64,000 nucleotides of DNA from Rossellomorea aquimaris. GTDB lineage: Bacteria; Bacillota; Bacilli; Bacillales; Bacillaceae_B. This document shows, in pieces, positions 15,686 through 28,122 of the stretch (within the stretch, counting starts at the first letter, position 1; each line of letters starts with the position of its first letter). The translations under genes and the position numbers were made by a program. Below the pieces are notes generated by a model. It had not been told where the DNA came from. It worked only from the letters and a program-made list of their open reading frames with translations, and searched no databases. The DNA lies in the NCBI RefSeq assembly GCF_001877785.1, contig NZ_MINN01000106.1:124001-188000 (forward strand), in the 5' to 3' direction.

Positions 15686-16795
15686 ATGGCACTTAAATTT
15701 AAAACAAGAGAAGCGGTAACGCATATCGCTCCCTATGTGCTGGGAAAGACATTGGCAGATCTGCAGAAAGAGCATGGATTGAGCAAAATCAGGAAGCTCT
15801 CGGAAAATGAGAATATTTATGGCTGCTCACCGAATGTGAAGAAATGGTTCAAGGAACAGGACGGGGATCTTTTTCTCTACCCGGACGGGGCAGCTATCGA
15901 ACTATCAAATAAAGTTGCAGCATTCCTTGGTGTGGAGAAAGAAAAGCTGGTGTTCGGGAACGGGTCGGATGAAGTAATCCGGCTGCTGACAAGGGCATAT
16001 ATGACCTGCGGGGACGAAGCCATCATGGCCGATGTGACGTTTCCGAGATACCAGACGAATGTATTCCTTGAAGGAGGCTCTCCTGTCATCGTCCCCTTGG
16101 TTGACGGAACGCATGACCTGAAAGCCATGGCCCGGGCGGTCACTCCTAAGACAAAGCTCATCTTTGTCTGCAATCCGAACAATCCCACAGGAACCATCGT
16201 CGGAAAGAAAGAGCTCTTGGAATTCATTGAAAGCATCCCTTCACATATATTGGTGGTCGTGGATGAAGCCTATATGGAATATGTAACAACTGATGATTAT
16301 CTCGAAACCCTGCCGTTACTGTCTCAGTTCGAGAATTTGATTGTCCTGAGGACCTTTTCAAAAATTTACGGCCTTGCCGGGCTGCGGGTCGGGTTCGGTG
16401 TGATGAACGAGGAAATCGCTGAACAGCTGAGAAAAGTAAAGGATGTCTTCAATGTGAACATGATCGCCCAGAGATCTGCGGTCATCGCGCTCGGGGATCA
16501 ATCTTTCATACGCGAATGCACCCACAAAAATCAAATTGGACGGGAATACTTAGAAAAAGAGTTTCATCGTTTGGGAGTAAGCTATTTTCCCTCCCAGGCA
16601 AACTTCATCATGGTGGACATCGGACTGAACGGTGATCATGTTTCCTCCGAACTTGTGAAAAGAGGGATCGTCGTCCGCTCAGGGACCCTGCTCGGATATC
16701 CGGCGACCGTGCGGGTCACAATCGGCACGGAGGAAGACAATAGACTGTTTGTTTCTTCACTTGAACAAATTTTAAATGCGAAAGGAGGAGAGTGA
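15686..16795 (+). CDS. HisC-like aminotransferase, probably aromatic amino acid aminotransferase
   Basis: A 369-residue class I/II PLP aminotransferase of the HisC branch. Substrate/PLP motif CNPNNPTGT, VVDEAYMEY with the PLP-binding Asp and Tyr, Schiff-base K226 in TFSKIYGL, R234 nearby, and a C-terminal carboxylate-binding Arg in ATVRVTIGT. It sits between HPPD and homogentisate genes rather than his genes, so the likely reaction is tyrosine plus 2-oxoglutarate to 4-hydroxyphenylpyruvate. Bacillus HisC itself accepts aromatic substrates, so dual function is possible. The next gene starts directly after its stop. Confidence 0.88.
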   Translation: MALKFKTREAVTHIAPYVLGKTLADLQKEHGLSKIRKLSENENIYGCSPNVKKWFKEQDGDLFLYPDGAAIELSNKVAAFLGVEKEKLVFGNGSDEVIRLLTRAYMTCGDEAIMADVTFPRYQTNVFLEGGSPVIVPLVDGTHDLKAMARAVTPKTKLIFVCNPNNPTGTIVGKKELLEFIESIPSHILVVVDEAYMEYVTTDDYLETLPLLSQFENLIVLRTFSKIYGLAGLRVGFGVMNEEIAEQLRKVKDVFNVNMIAQRSAVIALGDQSFIRECTHKNQIGREYLEKEFHRLGVSYFPSQANFIMVDIGLNGDHVSSELVKRGIVVRSGTLLGYPATVRVTIGTEEDNRLFVSSLEQILNAKGGE

Positions 16796-17407
16796 ATGGA
16801 TCTCAAACCACACACCCTTCCCTGGCAGGACGCGTATAAATTAATGGTCGGCAGTATTCTGCCGCGGCCGATTGCTTTCGTCTCCACCCTTGACGCTGAC
16901 GGGAGGGCGAATCTTGCTCCTTTCAGTTTCTTCACAGCCATTTCCGCGGAGCCGATGCTCGTCTGCTTCTCCCCGATGAGAAAGGGGAAAGACGGGGGCA
17001 AAAAAGATACTCTCTGGAATATCGAAGAGACGAATGAATTTGTCATAAATATCGTAAGTGAGGAATTCGTCGAGGAAATGAATAACTGTGCGATCGAATT
17101 CGACCGCGGAATCGACGAGTTTGAACAAACAGGCTTAACAAAGAAGGAATCGGTCACCGTCAGGCCTCCAGGGGTTGCAGAGAGCAAAGTGCAGCTTGAA
17201 TGCACCCTGCATCAGGTCCTTCACTTCGGGGATCAGCCAGGTGCAGGAAGCCTTGTGATCGGCAAGGTGGAATGCGTTAGGATCGACGACGACCTTTATT
17301 ATGACGGGAAGATCGATTCACAGAAATTAAAGCCTGTCGGCAGGCTTGCCGGCCAATCGTATACGAAACCGCTGGCGGATTCGTTTGAAATGATCAGGAA
17401 AAGGTGA
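16796..17407 (+). CDS. Flavin reductase-like (FMN-binding split barrel) protein
   Basis: The 203-residue protein has the split-barrel flavin-binding fold: LMVGSILPRPIAFVSTLDADGRANLAPFSFF, then KDTLWNIEETNEFVINIV. Family members bind FMN and reduce it with NAD(P)H or act as unknown flavoproteins. It is coupled to the aminotransferase gene (ATG right after TGA) and 6 bp from the FAH-family gene. No maleylacetoacetate isomerase gene is in the island; whether this protein fills a pathway gap is unknown. Confidence 0.85.
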   Translation: MDLKPHTLPWQDAYKLMVGSILPRPIAFVSTLDADGRANLAPFSFFTAISAEPMLVCFSPMRKGKDGGKKDTLWNIEETNEFVINIVSEEFVEEMNNCAIEFDRGIDEFEQTGLTKKESVTVRPPGVAESKVQLECTLHQVLHFGDQPGAGSLVIGKVECVRIDDDLYYDGKIDSQKLKPVGRLAGQSYTKPLADSFEMIRKR

Positions 17408-17413
17408 TCCTCA

Positions 17414-18397
17414 ATGAAACTAGTAAGCCTTCAAAAGGAAAAAGAAGTCAGGACCGGCCTTATTCAACATGACCTTGTGATAGATTTGTACGAAGCAACT
17501 GACGGGAAGCTGCCGAAGGACATCCTTGCCTTGATCGGACGCGGGGGAGAGGCTCTGAAAACAATCGCTGACCTCGGCCCTTTTTCCAAAGGAGACAAAG
17601 GGGTTATTTTATTGGAGGATGCCACGCTGAAAGCTCCGATCCCAAGGCCGGTCAGCATCCGCGATTTTTATGCATTCGAGGAGCATGTCAGAACGGCCCG
17701 CAGAAAAAGGGGTCTCGATGTCGTGCCTGAATGGTATGACGTTCCTGTCTTCTACTTCACCAATCATTTGGCAGTGAAAGGGCCGCACGAAGCGGTCGTG
17801 GGGCCGGCAGAGTGTGAATGGCTCGATTATGAACTGGAGATTGCCTGCGTCATCGGGAAGGAAGGCAGGAATATTGCAAAGGAAGATGCCGAAGACCATA
17901 TATTCGGCTACTTCATCATGAACGACTGGAGTGCCAGGGACATCCAGAAGCATGAAATGAAAGTGGGACTCGGGCCGGCCAAAGGGAAGGATTTCGCAAC
18001 ATCCTTCGGTCCTTATCTCGTGACAAAAGATGAATTGGAAACCCGCAGGTCCGGGGACCGGTTTGATATGAAAATGACGGCGAAAGTTAACGGGAAGCTC
18101 CTTTCCGAGGGGAATTTCAAAGATATTCACTACACGTTTGCCGACATGATCGAAAGGGCGTCAAAAGATGTCACGCTTTATCCAGGTGAAGTCATCGGGT
18201 CGGGGACGGTCGGGACCGGCTGCATCCTCGAAGTCGGGACGGACACCCACCGCTGGCTGAGGGCGGGGGATGAAGTTGAATTGGAAATAGAAGGACTCGG
18301 TGTGCTGCAAAACACTGTCGCAGGCACGAGGGAGGAGGAAAACGATGTATTACCGCAAAATGGGGGAAATACCACACAAACGTCACACCATGTTTAA
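17414..18397 (+). CDS. Fumarylacetoacetate hydrolase-family protein
   Basis: A 327-residue protein with the FAH C-terminal fold: metal-site ELEIACVIG, then MNDWSARDIQ, GPAKGKDFATSFGPYLVT and the oxyanion-region VGTGCILE. In this operon it most simply cleaves fumarylacetoacetate (or maleylacetoacetate) to fumarate and acetoacetate, the last step of tyrosine breakdown. The frame runs 53 bp into the next gene, giving a tail of about 17 polar residues (EEENDVLPQNGGN...) beyond the usual end at GVLQNTV, which hints at a lost stop codon. Confidence 0.88.
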   Translation: MKLVSLQKEKEVRTGLIQHDLVIDLYEATDGKLPKDILALIGRGGEALKTIADLGPFSKGDKGVILLEDATLKAPIPRPVSIRDFYAFEEHVRTARRKRGLDVVPEWYDVPVFYFTNHLAVKGPHEAVVGPAECEWLDYELEIACVIGKEGRNIAKEDAEDHIFGYFIMNDWSARDIQKHEMKVGLGPAKGKDFATSFGPYLVTKDELETRRSGDRFDMKMTAKVNGKLLSEGNFKDIHYTFADMIERASKDVTLYPGEVIGSGTVGTGCILEVGTDTHRWLRAGDEVELEIEGLGVLQNTVAGTREEENDVLPQNGGNTTQTSHHV

Positions 18398-19490
18398 AAA
18401 GGACGACGGCACGCTTTTCAGGGAGCAGGTCATGGGGACAAAAGGATTCTCCGGTACTCAATCGATTCTGTATCATCATCACCTGCCGACTTCCGTCACA
18501 AAGACCGAGTATTTGGGCAGCTATTTGCCCGAGTTTGAAGAAGAAGGTGCAGTGCGCCACCGCCATTTCATGACGGACGGGGTGGAGAAAAAAGGCGATG
18601 CACTGGGGAGCAGGGAATACCTGCTTGGAAATTCTGATCTCCTGATCGGGACGGCGTATGTCACAGAAGGAATGAAGAACTTTTACCGTAATGGAGACGG
18701 CGATGAGATATTGTATATTCATTTCGGAACAGGGAAAGTCGAAACGATGTTCGGGACGATCACGTACGGAGAAGGAGATTATGTGGTGATTCCGATCGGC
18801 ACGATTTACCGCGTGGTCCCTGAAGAAGACACAAAAATGTTGATTGTCGAATCCTTCAGCCAAATCACCACACCGCGGCGCTACCGGAATGAATACGGCC
18901 AGCTCCTCGAACACAGCCCGTTCTGCGAAAGGGATATGCGCGGACCTGAGAAACTTGAAACCTTTGATGAAAAAGGCGAATTCGAAGTCGTCCTGAAATC
19001 ACGGGGTGCCCTTCATTCACATGGTCTGGATCACCATCCGTTCGATGTGGTCGGCTGGGACGGCTACTTATATCCGTGGGTCTTCAACATCGAGGACTTC
19101 GAACCGATCACCGGGCGCGTCCATCAGCCGCCTCCGGTCCACCAGACATTCGAAGGCCATAATTTCGTTGTGTGCTCCTTTGTGCCGAGATTATATGACT
19201 ATCATCCGGAAGCGATCCCTGCGCCGTACAACCACAGCAACGTAAACAGCGATGAACTGCTGTACTATGTTGAAGGGAACTTCATGAGCCGGAAAGGAAT
19301 CAAGAAAGGGTCGATCACCCTGCACCCAAGCGGAATCCCGCACGGCCCGCACCCCGGAACAACCGAAGCAAGCATTGGCAAAAAAGAAACACTAGAACTC
19401 GCCGTCATGATCGACACCTTCAAACCTCTAAAAATAGTCAAACAGGCAAAAAATGTCGAAGATGAAAAATATATGTTCACCTGGACATAA
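18345..19490 (+). CDS. hmgA: Homogentisate 1,2-dioxygenase
   Basis: A 381-residue cupin-fold non-haem iron dioxygenase that opens homogentisate to maleylacetoacetate. Visible signatures: HHHLPTSVTKTEYLGSY, LYIHFGTGK, RGALHSHGLDHHPFDVVGWDG, and the iron-site segments PYNHSNVNSDELLYY (His297, Glu304) and HPSGIPHGPHPG (His333). The frame is open from 18300, but GGGAGGAGGAAAACG precedes the ATG at 18345, inside the upstream gene. It is the last gene before a strong terminator. Confidence 0.94.
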   Translation: MYYRKMGEIPHKRHTMFKKDDGTLFREQVMGTKGFSGTQSILYHHHLPTSVTKTEYLGSYLPEFEEEGAVRHRHFMTDGVEKKGDALGSREYLLGNSDLLIGTAYVTEGMKNFYRNGDGDEILYIHFGTGKVETMFGTITYGEGDYVVIPIGTIYRVVPEEDTKMLIVESFSQITTPRRYRNEYGQLLEHSPFCERDMRGPEKLETFDEKGEFEVVLKSRGALHSHGLDHHPFDVVGWDGYLYPWVFNIEDFEPITGRVHQPPPVHQTFEGHNFVVCSFVPRLYDYHPEAIPAPYNHSNVNSDELLYYVEGNFMSRKGIKKGSITLHPSGIPHGPHPGTTEASIGKKETLELAVMIDTFKPLKIVKQAKNVEDEKYMFTWT

Positions 19491-19492
19491 CC

Positions 19493-19538
19493 AAAAACCA
19501 ATTTAAAGTGTGCCTTACGCACTTTAAATTGGTTTTTT
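19493..19538 (+). terminator. Strong intrinsic terminator after hmgA
   Basis: Stem AAAAACCAATTTAAAGTG / CACTTTAAATTGGTTTTT with a 9-nt loop and T run, right after the stop. It closes the tyrosine operon. Confidence 0.92.
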
Positions 19539-19641
19539 ATTTAGAGGGATTTTAATTTCAAAGAGTGTGAATGTTAGGATGCTGATTAAGTGAGAGAAGA
19601 TAATTATTATTAATTTTATTTTGATTAGATCTTGATGTGGA

Positions 19642-19786
19642 CCGTTCCAGCAGATGATTGGAGTGCAGGACGAAGACTCCTGCGGGAGAAGTGGCCAATG
19701 TGAGACCCCGCAGGCGAAGCCGAGGAGGCTCACGGGTCACCCGCGGAAAGCGAAGTCCTGCACGGAAATCATCTGCGGTATTCAAA
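19642..19786. repeat. Family-B palindromic repeat element, intact copy
   Basis: Terminal inverted repeats GCAGATGATT..GTGCAGGAC and GTCCTGCAC..AATCATCTGC enclose CTCCTGCGGGAGAA, GACCCCGCAGGCGAAG and GAGGAGGCTCACGG. There is no ORF. Parts recur at 2466-2715 (interrupted) and 43738-43800 (one end only). The following 190 bp to the cre show nothing recognisable. Confidence 0.8.
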
Positions 19787-19976
19787 GGTCATTATCAATT
19801 AACCAATTAAAATGAGAATCACCTAAATCCTTCTTCATAGGCACATTCTCCTTCTACAAAAAATCCATCATCAAACCCTGTCGAATCCCCCAAACCCCCA
19901 GCCAAACAAATGAATCACCACTCATTAAAAAAATCCCAAAAAAATTTAAACCAAACAAACATGATTAGGACAAAGA

Positions 19977-19990
19977 TGAAAGCGTTTACT
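19977..19990. promoter_or_regulatory. cre-like site upstream of ilvE promoter
   Basis: TGAAAGCGTTTACT matches the cre consensus except for the last base. Its centre is about 88 nt upstream of the expected transcription start, close to the -96 cre through which CcpA activates the B. subtilis ilv-leu operon. Confidence 0.65.
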
Positions 19991-20018
19991 ATAAATCAGA
20001 TAAATCTAAATAGTCAAA

Positions 20019-20033
20019 AAATTTATGAAAATA
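20019..20033 (+). promoter_or_regulatory. CodY-like box upstream of ilvE
   Basis: AAATTTATGAAAATA has three mismatches to AATTTTCWGAAAATT and ends 3 nt before the -35, as expected for CodY repression of branched-chain amino acid synthesis. Confidence 0.55.
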
Positions 20034-20036
20034 CTG

Positions 20037-20065
20037 TTGACCTTCCCGGGAAACGGGCGTAATAT
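20037..20065 (+). promoter_or_regulatory. Sigma-A promoter of the ilv-leu operon
   Basis: -35 TTGACC (20037-20042), 17-nt spacer, -10 TAATAT (20060-20065). The transcript would have an untranslated leader of about 160 nt before ilvE, in which I see no terminator or T-box. Confidence 0.75.
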
Positions 20066-20235
20066 TGTCCTCAATATAAAAATTCGAGCCGCAGCAAACC
20101 GGTCATCGGCCGCTCCATGAACGCAGCCGAGGCCACTGGAAAATGGCTCATAAGCAGTACCAGATTTAAGCTGCAAAACATAAACAAATCGATCAACCTA
20201 TAAAAACAAATACTCCCGCGAAAGGAATGATGAAC

Positions 20236-21135
20236 ATGAACGAACAATGGATCTACTTAGACGGTCAATACGTGAAAAAAGAAGACGCAGTCGTATCAGT
20301 TTACGACCATGGTTTTCTTTATGGAGATGGAGTGTTCGAAGGGATTCGGATGTACGATGGTAACGTATTCCGCCTTGAAGAACATGTTGACCGCCTCTAC
20401 GACTCAGCAAAAGCCATCATGCTCGACATTGAAGTGTCGAAAGAAGAGATGTGCGACATCATTGTAGATACATTGAAGAAAAACCAACTGGAGAATGCAT
20501 ACATCAGAGTAGTCATTTCCCGCGGAGTAGGAAATCTTGGTCTTGATCCATTTTCCTGCAAGCGGCCGCAGCTGATCGTCATCGCAGAGCAGCTGGCCCT
20601 TTTCCCGAAAGAATTATATGAATCAGGCATCGAAATCGTATCCGTCGCAAGCCGCCGGAATCGTGCAGATGTCCTTTCACCGAAAGTGAAATCACTGAAC
20701 TACTTAAATAATATCCTGGTTAAGATCGAAGCAAACCTTGCAGGTGTGAGCGAAGCGCTCATGATGAACGACCAGGGGTACGTAGCAGAGGGATCTGCCG
20801 ACAACATCTTCATCGTGAAAAAGGGAAAGATCCTTACGCCGCCGGGATACGTTGGCGCACTGGAAGGGATCACACGGAACGCGATCATCGAACTCGCTGA
20901 AAAATCAGGTTTCGATATCAAGGAAGATGTATTTACCCGTCATGATGTGTATACGGCGGATGAAGTATTCTTGACCGGTACTGCAGCGGAAGTCATCGCA
21001 GTCGTGAAGGTCGATGGCCGCGTCATCGGGGATGGAAAACCGGGTTCTTACACAAATCAATTATTGCAGGAATTCAGAAATACTGTCACGCAGGATGGAA
21101 GAAAAGTTTACAAACAAAATGCCCAAGTCGGATAA
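20236..21135 (+). CDS. ilvE: Branched-chain amino acid aminotransferase
   Basis: A 299-residue fold-type IV PLP enzyme that interconverts Leu/Ile/Val and their 2-oxoacids. VYDHGFLYGDGVFEGIR near the N-terminus, Schiff-base K152 in SPKVKSLNYLNN, EGSADNIFIV and GITRNAIIELA are typical. Three in-frame ATGs (20227, 20230, 20236) are available; the third has best spacing (9 nt) from AAAGGA. First gene of the ilv-leu operon; ilvD follows after 15 bp. Confidence 0.93.
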   Translation: MNEQWIYLDGQYVKKEDAVVSVYDHGFLYGDGVFEGIRMYDGNVFRLEEHVDRLYDSAKAIMLDIEVSKEEMCDIIVDTLKKNQLENAYIRVVISRGVGNLGLDPFSCKRPQLIVIAEQLALFPKELYESGIEIVSVASRRNRADVLSPKVKSLNYLNNILVKIEANLAGVSEALMMNDQGYVAEGSADNIFIVKKGKILTPPGYVGALEGITRNAIIELAEKSGFDIKEDVFTRHDVYTADEVFLTGTAAEVIAVVKVDGRVIGDGKPGSYTNQLLQEFRNTVTQDGRKVYKQNAQVG

Positions 21136-21150
21136 GTTGGAGGTGATGAC

Positions 21151-22818
21151 GTGCGAAGTGACATGATCAAGAAAGGAATCGACCGTGCCCCTCACCGCAG
21201 TTTGCTTTATGCAACAGGGGTCAAACTAGAAGATATGGAAAAGCCATTCATCGGGGTGTGCAACTCCTACATCGATATCATTCCGGGGCATATGCACCTG
21301 AACGGTTTTGCCCAGGTGGTGAAAGAAGCCATTCGCGAAGCAGGCGGAATTCCATTCGAATTCAATACCATCGGAGTAGACGACGGAATCGCGATGGGAC
21401 ATATCGGGATGAGGTATTCACTTCCAAGCCGTGAACTCATCGCGGATTCAGCGGAGACCGTCATCAACGCCCACTGGTTCGACGGAGTCTTCTACATCCC
21501 GAACTGTGACAAGATCACTCCGGGAATGCTGATGGCCTCAGTCAGGACGAATGTACCTTCCGTCTTTGTATCAGGCGGTCCGATGGAAGCGGGGGTATCG
21601 AGTGACGGAAGCCCGTTATCGCTCGTTTCCGTATTTGAAGGAGTCGGTGCACACCAGTCAGGCAGGATGACAGCTGAACAGCTCCTCGATATCGAACAGA
21701 ATGCCTGTCCGACATGCGGTTCCTGCTCAGGGATGTTTACGGCGAATTCAATGAACTCCCTGATGGAAATGCTCGGCATGGCGCCTCCCGGGAACGGGAC
21801 GATCGTAGCCACTTCCGCCGACCGTCACAGGCTGATCAAGGATGCAGCCAAACATCTGGTGGAAATGGTCAAGAAAGACATCAAGCCGCGTGACATCATC
21901 ACGGAAGAAACGATCGACGATGCATTCGCACTCGATATGGCGATGGGCGGCTCAACCAATACCGTCCTTCACACGCTGGCGATCGCAAACGAAGCGGAAA
22001 TTGACTACGACATCAACCGTATCAATAAGGTGGCAGAACGTGTCCCTTATTTATCTAAAATAAGCCCGGCATCCGACTACTCCATGCAGGATGTCCACAA
22101 TGCCGGCGGAGTCAGCGCCATCATCAAGGAACTATGCGAAATGGGTGCTGTACATAAAGAGAGGATCACGGTCACAGGAAAATCTCTTTATGAAAATGTA
22201 AAAGAAGCCCACATTCAAAACGACGATGTGATCAGGAGCAAGGAAAACGCCCACAGCCCGGTCGGGGGATTATCGGTCCTCTTCGGAAACATCGCCCCTG
22301 ATGGAGGGGTCATCAAAGTGGGAGCGGTCGATCCTTCGATCAAGACATTCATGGGAGAAGCAATCGTTTATGAATCCCAGGATGAAGCACTCGCAGGAAT
22401 CGAAAGCGGGGAAGTGAAGGAAGGCCATGTCGTCGTCATCCGGTACGAAGGACCAAAAGGTGGTCCGGGCATGCCTGAGATGCTCGCTCCTACAGCAGCG
22501 ATTGCCGGCAGGGGGCTAGAGAAGAAAGTGGCGCTCATGACAGACGGAAGGTTTTCCGGTGCATCCCGCGGCATTTCCATCGGCCATGTTTCCCCGGAAG
22601 CGGCTGAAGGCGGCCCGATCGGCGTCATTGAAAACGGCGACGCCATCCTTATCGACTTAACGAACCGGACCATCTCACTCATGGTCTCCGAAGAAGAACT
22701 GAAATTCAGGCAGCAGGAATGGGTCCAGCCGCCTCCGAAAATCAGAAAAGGTTATCTCGCAAGATACGCAAAGCTGGTCACATCCGCAAGCACAGGCGGC
22801 ATCTTGAAAACCGAATAG
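21151..22818 (+). CDS. ilvD: Dihydroxy-acid dehydratase
   Basis: A 555-residue enzyme making 2-oxoisovalerate and 2-oxo-3-methylvalerate. The three cluster cysteines typical of the Ilv/Edd family are present: C37 (GVCNSY), C119 ([10 protein letters not shown]) and C192 ([12 protein letters not shown]), fitting a 2Fe-2S type. [21 protein letters not shown] near the C-terminus is conserved. The start is GTG after TTGGAGGTGATGAC. The gene ends just before the T-box leader. Confidence 0.95.
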   Translation: MRSDMIKKGIDRAPHRSLLYATGVKLEDMEKPFIGVCNSYIDIIPGHMHLNGFAQVVKEAIREAGGIPFEFNTIGVDDGIAMGHIGMRYSLPSRELIADSAETVINAHWFDGVFYIPNCDKITPGMLMASVRTNVPSVFVSGGPMEAGVSSDGSPLSLVSVFEGVGAHQSGRMTAEQLLDIEQNACPTCGSCSGMFTANSMNSLMEMLGMAPPGNGTIVATSADRHRLIKDAAKHLVEMVKKDIKPRDIITEETIDDAFALDMAMGGSTNTVLHTLAIANEAEIDYDINRINKVAERVPYLSKISPASDYSMQDVHNAGGVSAIIKELCEMGAVHKERITVTGKSLYENVKEAHIQNDDVIRSKENAHSPVGGLSVLFGNIAPDGGVIKVGAVDPSIKTFMGEAIVYESQDEALAGIESGEVKEGHVVVIRYEGPKGGPGMPEMLAPTAAIAGRGLEKKVALMTDGRFSGASRGISIGHVSPEAAEGGPIGVIENGDAILIDLTNRTISLMVSEEELKFRQQEWVQPPPKIRKGYLARYAKLVTSASTGGILKTE

Positions 22819-22821
22819 ATT

Positions 22822-23122
22822 GAAAGCGTTGAAGAGGTTAAAGGATTGGGACTTGTATTTCCAGAGAGCTGGTGGTGCTGCAAACCAGTAATACATCCGA
22901 TACCGACATCCCCTCTGAGTATCGTTCTGAAACATAGGAGTAGGAACGGTCGAGTAGCTGTTACTCGTTACAAAAACAAAGGCTGATGCGAATGAAGATC
23001 AGCCTGCTGAGGGAGGCGGCCCCGTGCCGTCTCTGAACTAGGGTGGTACCGTGGAAAGGATTAAAGCCTTTTCACCCCTGCGAAAGATCAAATTCTGACG
23101 TAGTGGGTGGAAAGGCTTTTTT
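22822..23122 (+). promoter_or_regulatory. T-box leader, probably leucine-specific
   Basis: The conserved T-box AGGGTGGTACCGTG lies at 23040-23053. The terminator stem is AAAGCCTTTTCACCC (23063-23077) with GGGTGGAAAGGCTTT (23105-23119) and a T run. Stem I starts near CCAGAGAGCTGG, and CCCTCTGAGTATCG offers a CTC (Leu) specifier at 22913-22915. Uncharged tRNA would favour the antiterminator and permit transcription of ilvB onward. It lies inside the operon, between ilvD and ilvB. Confidence 0.93.
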
Positions 23123-23183
23123 ATATGGAAAATCAATAAACTATCGGCTGATAGAAATTAATTTTAAAGGAGGAGATGAAAAG

Positions 23184-24901
23184 ATGAGAGCTAAGCTAGA
23201 GGCAGAACCGGTTTCGCAGACAGAGACAGAAAAGGCCAACGGTGCTGACATGCTCATGAAGGCGTTAAAAGAGGAACAAGTGGAAATTCTGTTTGGGTAC
23301 CCGGGTGGAGCGGTCCTGCCAATCTATGATGCTCTATACAAAGCCCCGATCAAACACGTTCTCGCGAGACACGAACAGGGAGCCATCCATGCTGCAGAAG
23401 GGTATGCGAGGGTATCGGGAAAACCAGGGGTCGTCATTGCAACATCCGGTCCGGGCGCAACGAATCTTGTAACAGGGATTGCAGATGCAATGATGGATTC
23501 CCTTCCGCTCGTCATCTTCACCGGCCAGGTTGCTTCGGGGGTGATCGGGACCGATGCCTTCCAGGAAGCGGATGTTGTCGGGATCACGATGCCGATTACG
23601 AAACATAATTACCAGGTCCGGGACATCAAGGATTTACCGAGGGTCGTGAAGGAGGCTTTCCATATTGCCTCGACAGGGCGGCCGGGTCCGGTCCTCGTCG
23701 ATATTCCAAAGGATCTGACTGTTCAGGAAGCCCCGCAGGTGAAAGACGTGGAAATGGATCTGCCCGGTTATCAGCCGAATTTTTATCCGAACCCGCTGCA
23801 GCTCAGGAAGCTTGTGGATGCAATCAAAGTATCGAAAAGACCTGTGATCCTGGCGGGGGCAGGCGTCCTGCACGGAAAAGCGTCAGAAGAATTAAAAAAC
23901 TTCGCTGAAAGTTACGACCTTCCGGTTATCCATACCCTTCTAGGGTTAGGCGGCTTTCCGGCCGATCATTCTTTATTTTTAGGGATGGCAGGGATGCACG
24001 GCTGTTACACAAGTAATATGGCCCTTTATGAATGCGACCTCTTAATTAATATCGGCGCCAGATTCGATGACAGGCTAACCGGGAACCTAGCCACCTTTGC
24101 ACCGAAAGCGAAAGTGGTCCATATCGATATCGATCCGGCTGAAATCGGCAAGAACGTTACAACGCATATCCCGATCGTGGCCGATTCCAAGCAGGCACTC
24201 TTGAAAATACTTGAACATCAGCCGGCAAGGGGAGATACAGAAGGCTGGCACCGCCATCTTCAGGCATACAAACTTGAGAATCCTTTCTGGTATACGAAGA
24301 CGAATGATGTCCTGTCCCCGCAGCTTCTGATCGAGCAGGTATACGAAATGACGAACGGCGAAGCGATCGTAACCACAGATGTCGGTCAGCATCAAATGTG
24401 GGCAGCCCAGTACTACTCATTCAAAAAACCGAATAACTGGGTCACTTCCGGAGGCCTCGGCACGATGGGATTCGGATTCCCGGCGGCAATCGGCGCCCAG
24501 CTTGCGAATCCTTCAAGCAAGGTTGTAGCGTTCGTCGGGGACGGCGGCTTCCAGATGACACTGCAGGAACTGGTCCTCTTAAAAGAACTCAATCTTCCTG
24601 TTAAAGTCGTCTTGCTGAACAACAGCACGCTTGGAATGGTGAGGCAGTGGCAGGAAACCTTCTATGAAGAGAGGTACTCGCAATCACTGTTCTCCCTGCA
24701 GCCCGATTTTGTTAAACTGGCTGAATCATACGGGATCAAAGGTTACCGCGTGAAAACACAGGAAGAAGCCGAAACGGTTCTAAAAGAGGCATTGACCAGT
24801 GACGAACCGGTCCTAATCGACTGCCTGGTGAATCCTAAGGAAAACGTCTATCCGATGGTCGCCCCAGGTAAAGGAATCCACGAAATGTTAGGGGTGAAAC
24901 C

Positions 24902-24905
<4 letters not shown>
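23184..24905 (+). CDS. ilvB: Acetolactate synthase large subunit
   Basis: A 573-residue ThDP- and FAD-dependent enzyme condensing pyruvate to acetolactate or acetohydroxybutyrate. [18 protein letters not shown], the catalytic Glu in [16 protein letters not shown], and the ThDP motif [26 protein letters not shown] are present. The frame is open back to 23043 inside the T-box, but AAAGGAGGAGATGAAAAG precedes the ATG at 23184. It overlaps ilvH by 4 bp (ATGA). Confidence 0.95.
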
Positions 24906-28054
<3,149 letters not shown>

Positions 28055-28067
28055 ATTTTTTAAAAAT

Positions 28068-28101
28068 ATGGGAGGCACCTGTTACCAAGCAGGTGCTTCC
28101 A
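28068..28101 (+). other. Intercistronic hairpin between leuA and leuB
   Basis: AGGCACCTG / CAGGTGCTT with an 8-nt loop, not followed by a T run. It may stabilise a processed end or act as a weak attenuator. Confidence 0.5.
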
Positions 28102-28122
28102 CTAAAACAGGAGGTAGTTCTA

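Noticed and set aside
20114..20203. Leader peptide before ilvE (ATG at 20118)
   Set aside because: The short frame has no RBS, no run of branched-chain codons and no attenuator hairpin.
23043..23183. N-terminal extension of IlvB from a GTG at 23043
   Set aside because: This stretch is the T-box antiterminator and terminator; a strong RBS precedes the ATG at 23184, where the normal IlvB sequence begins.
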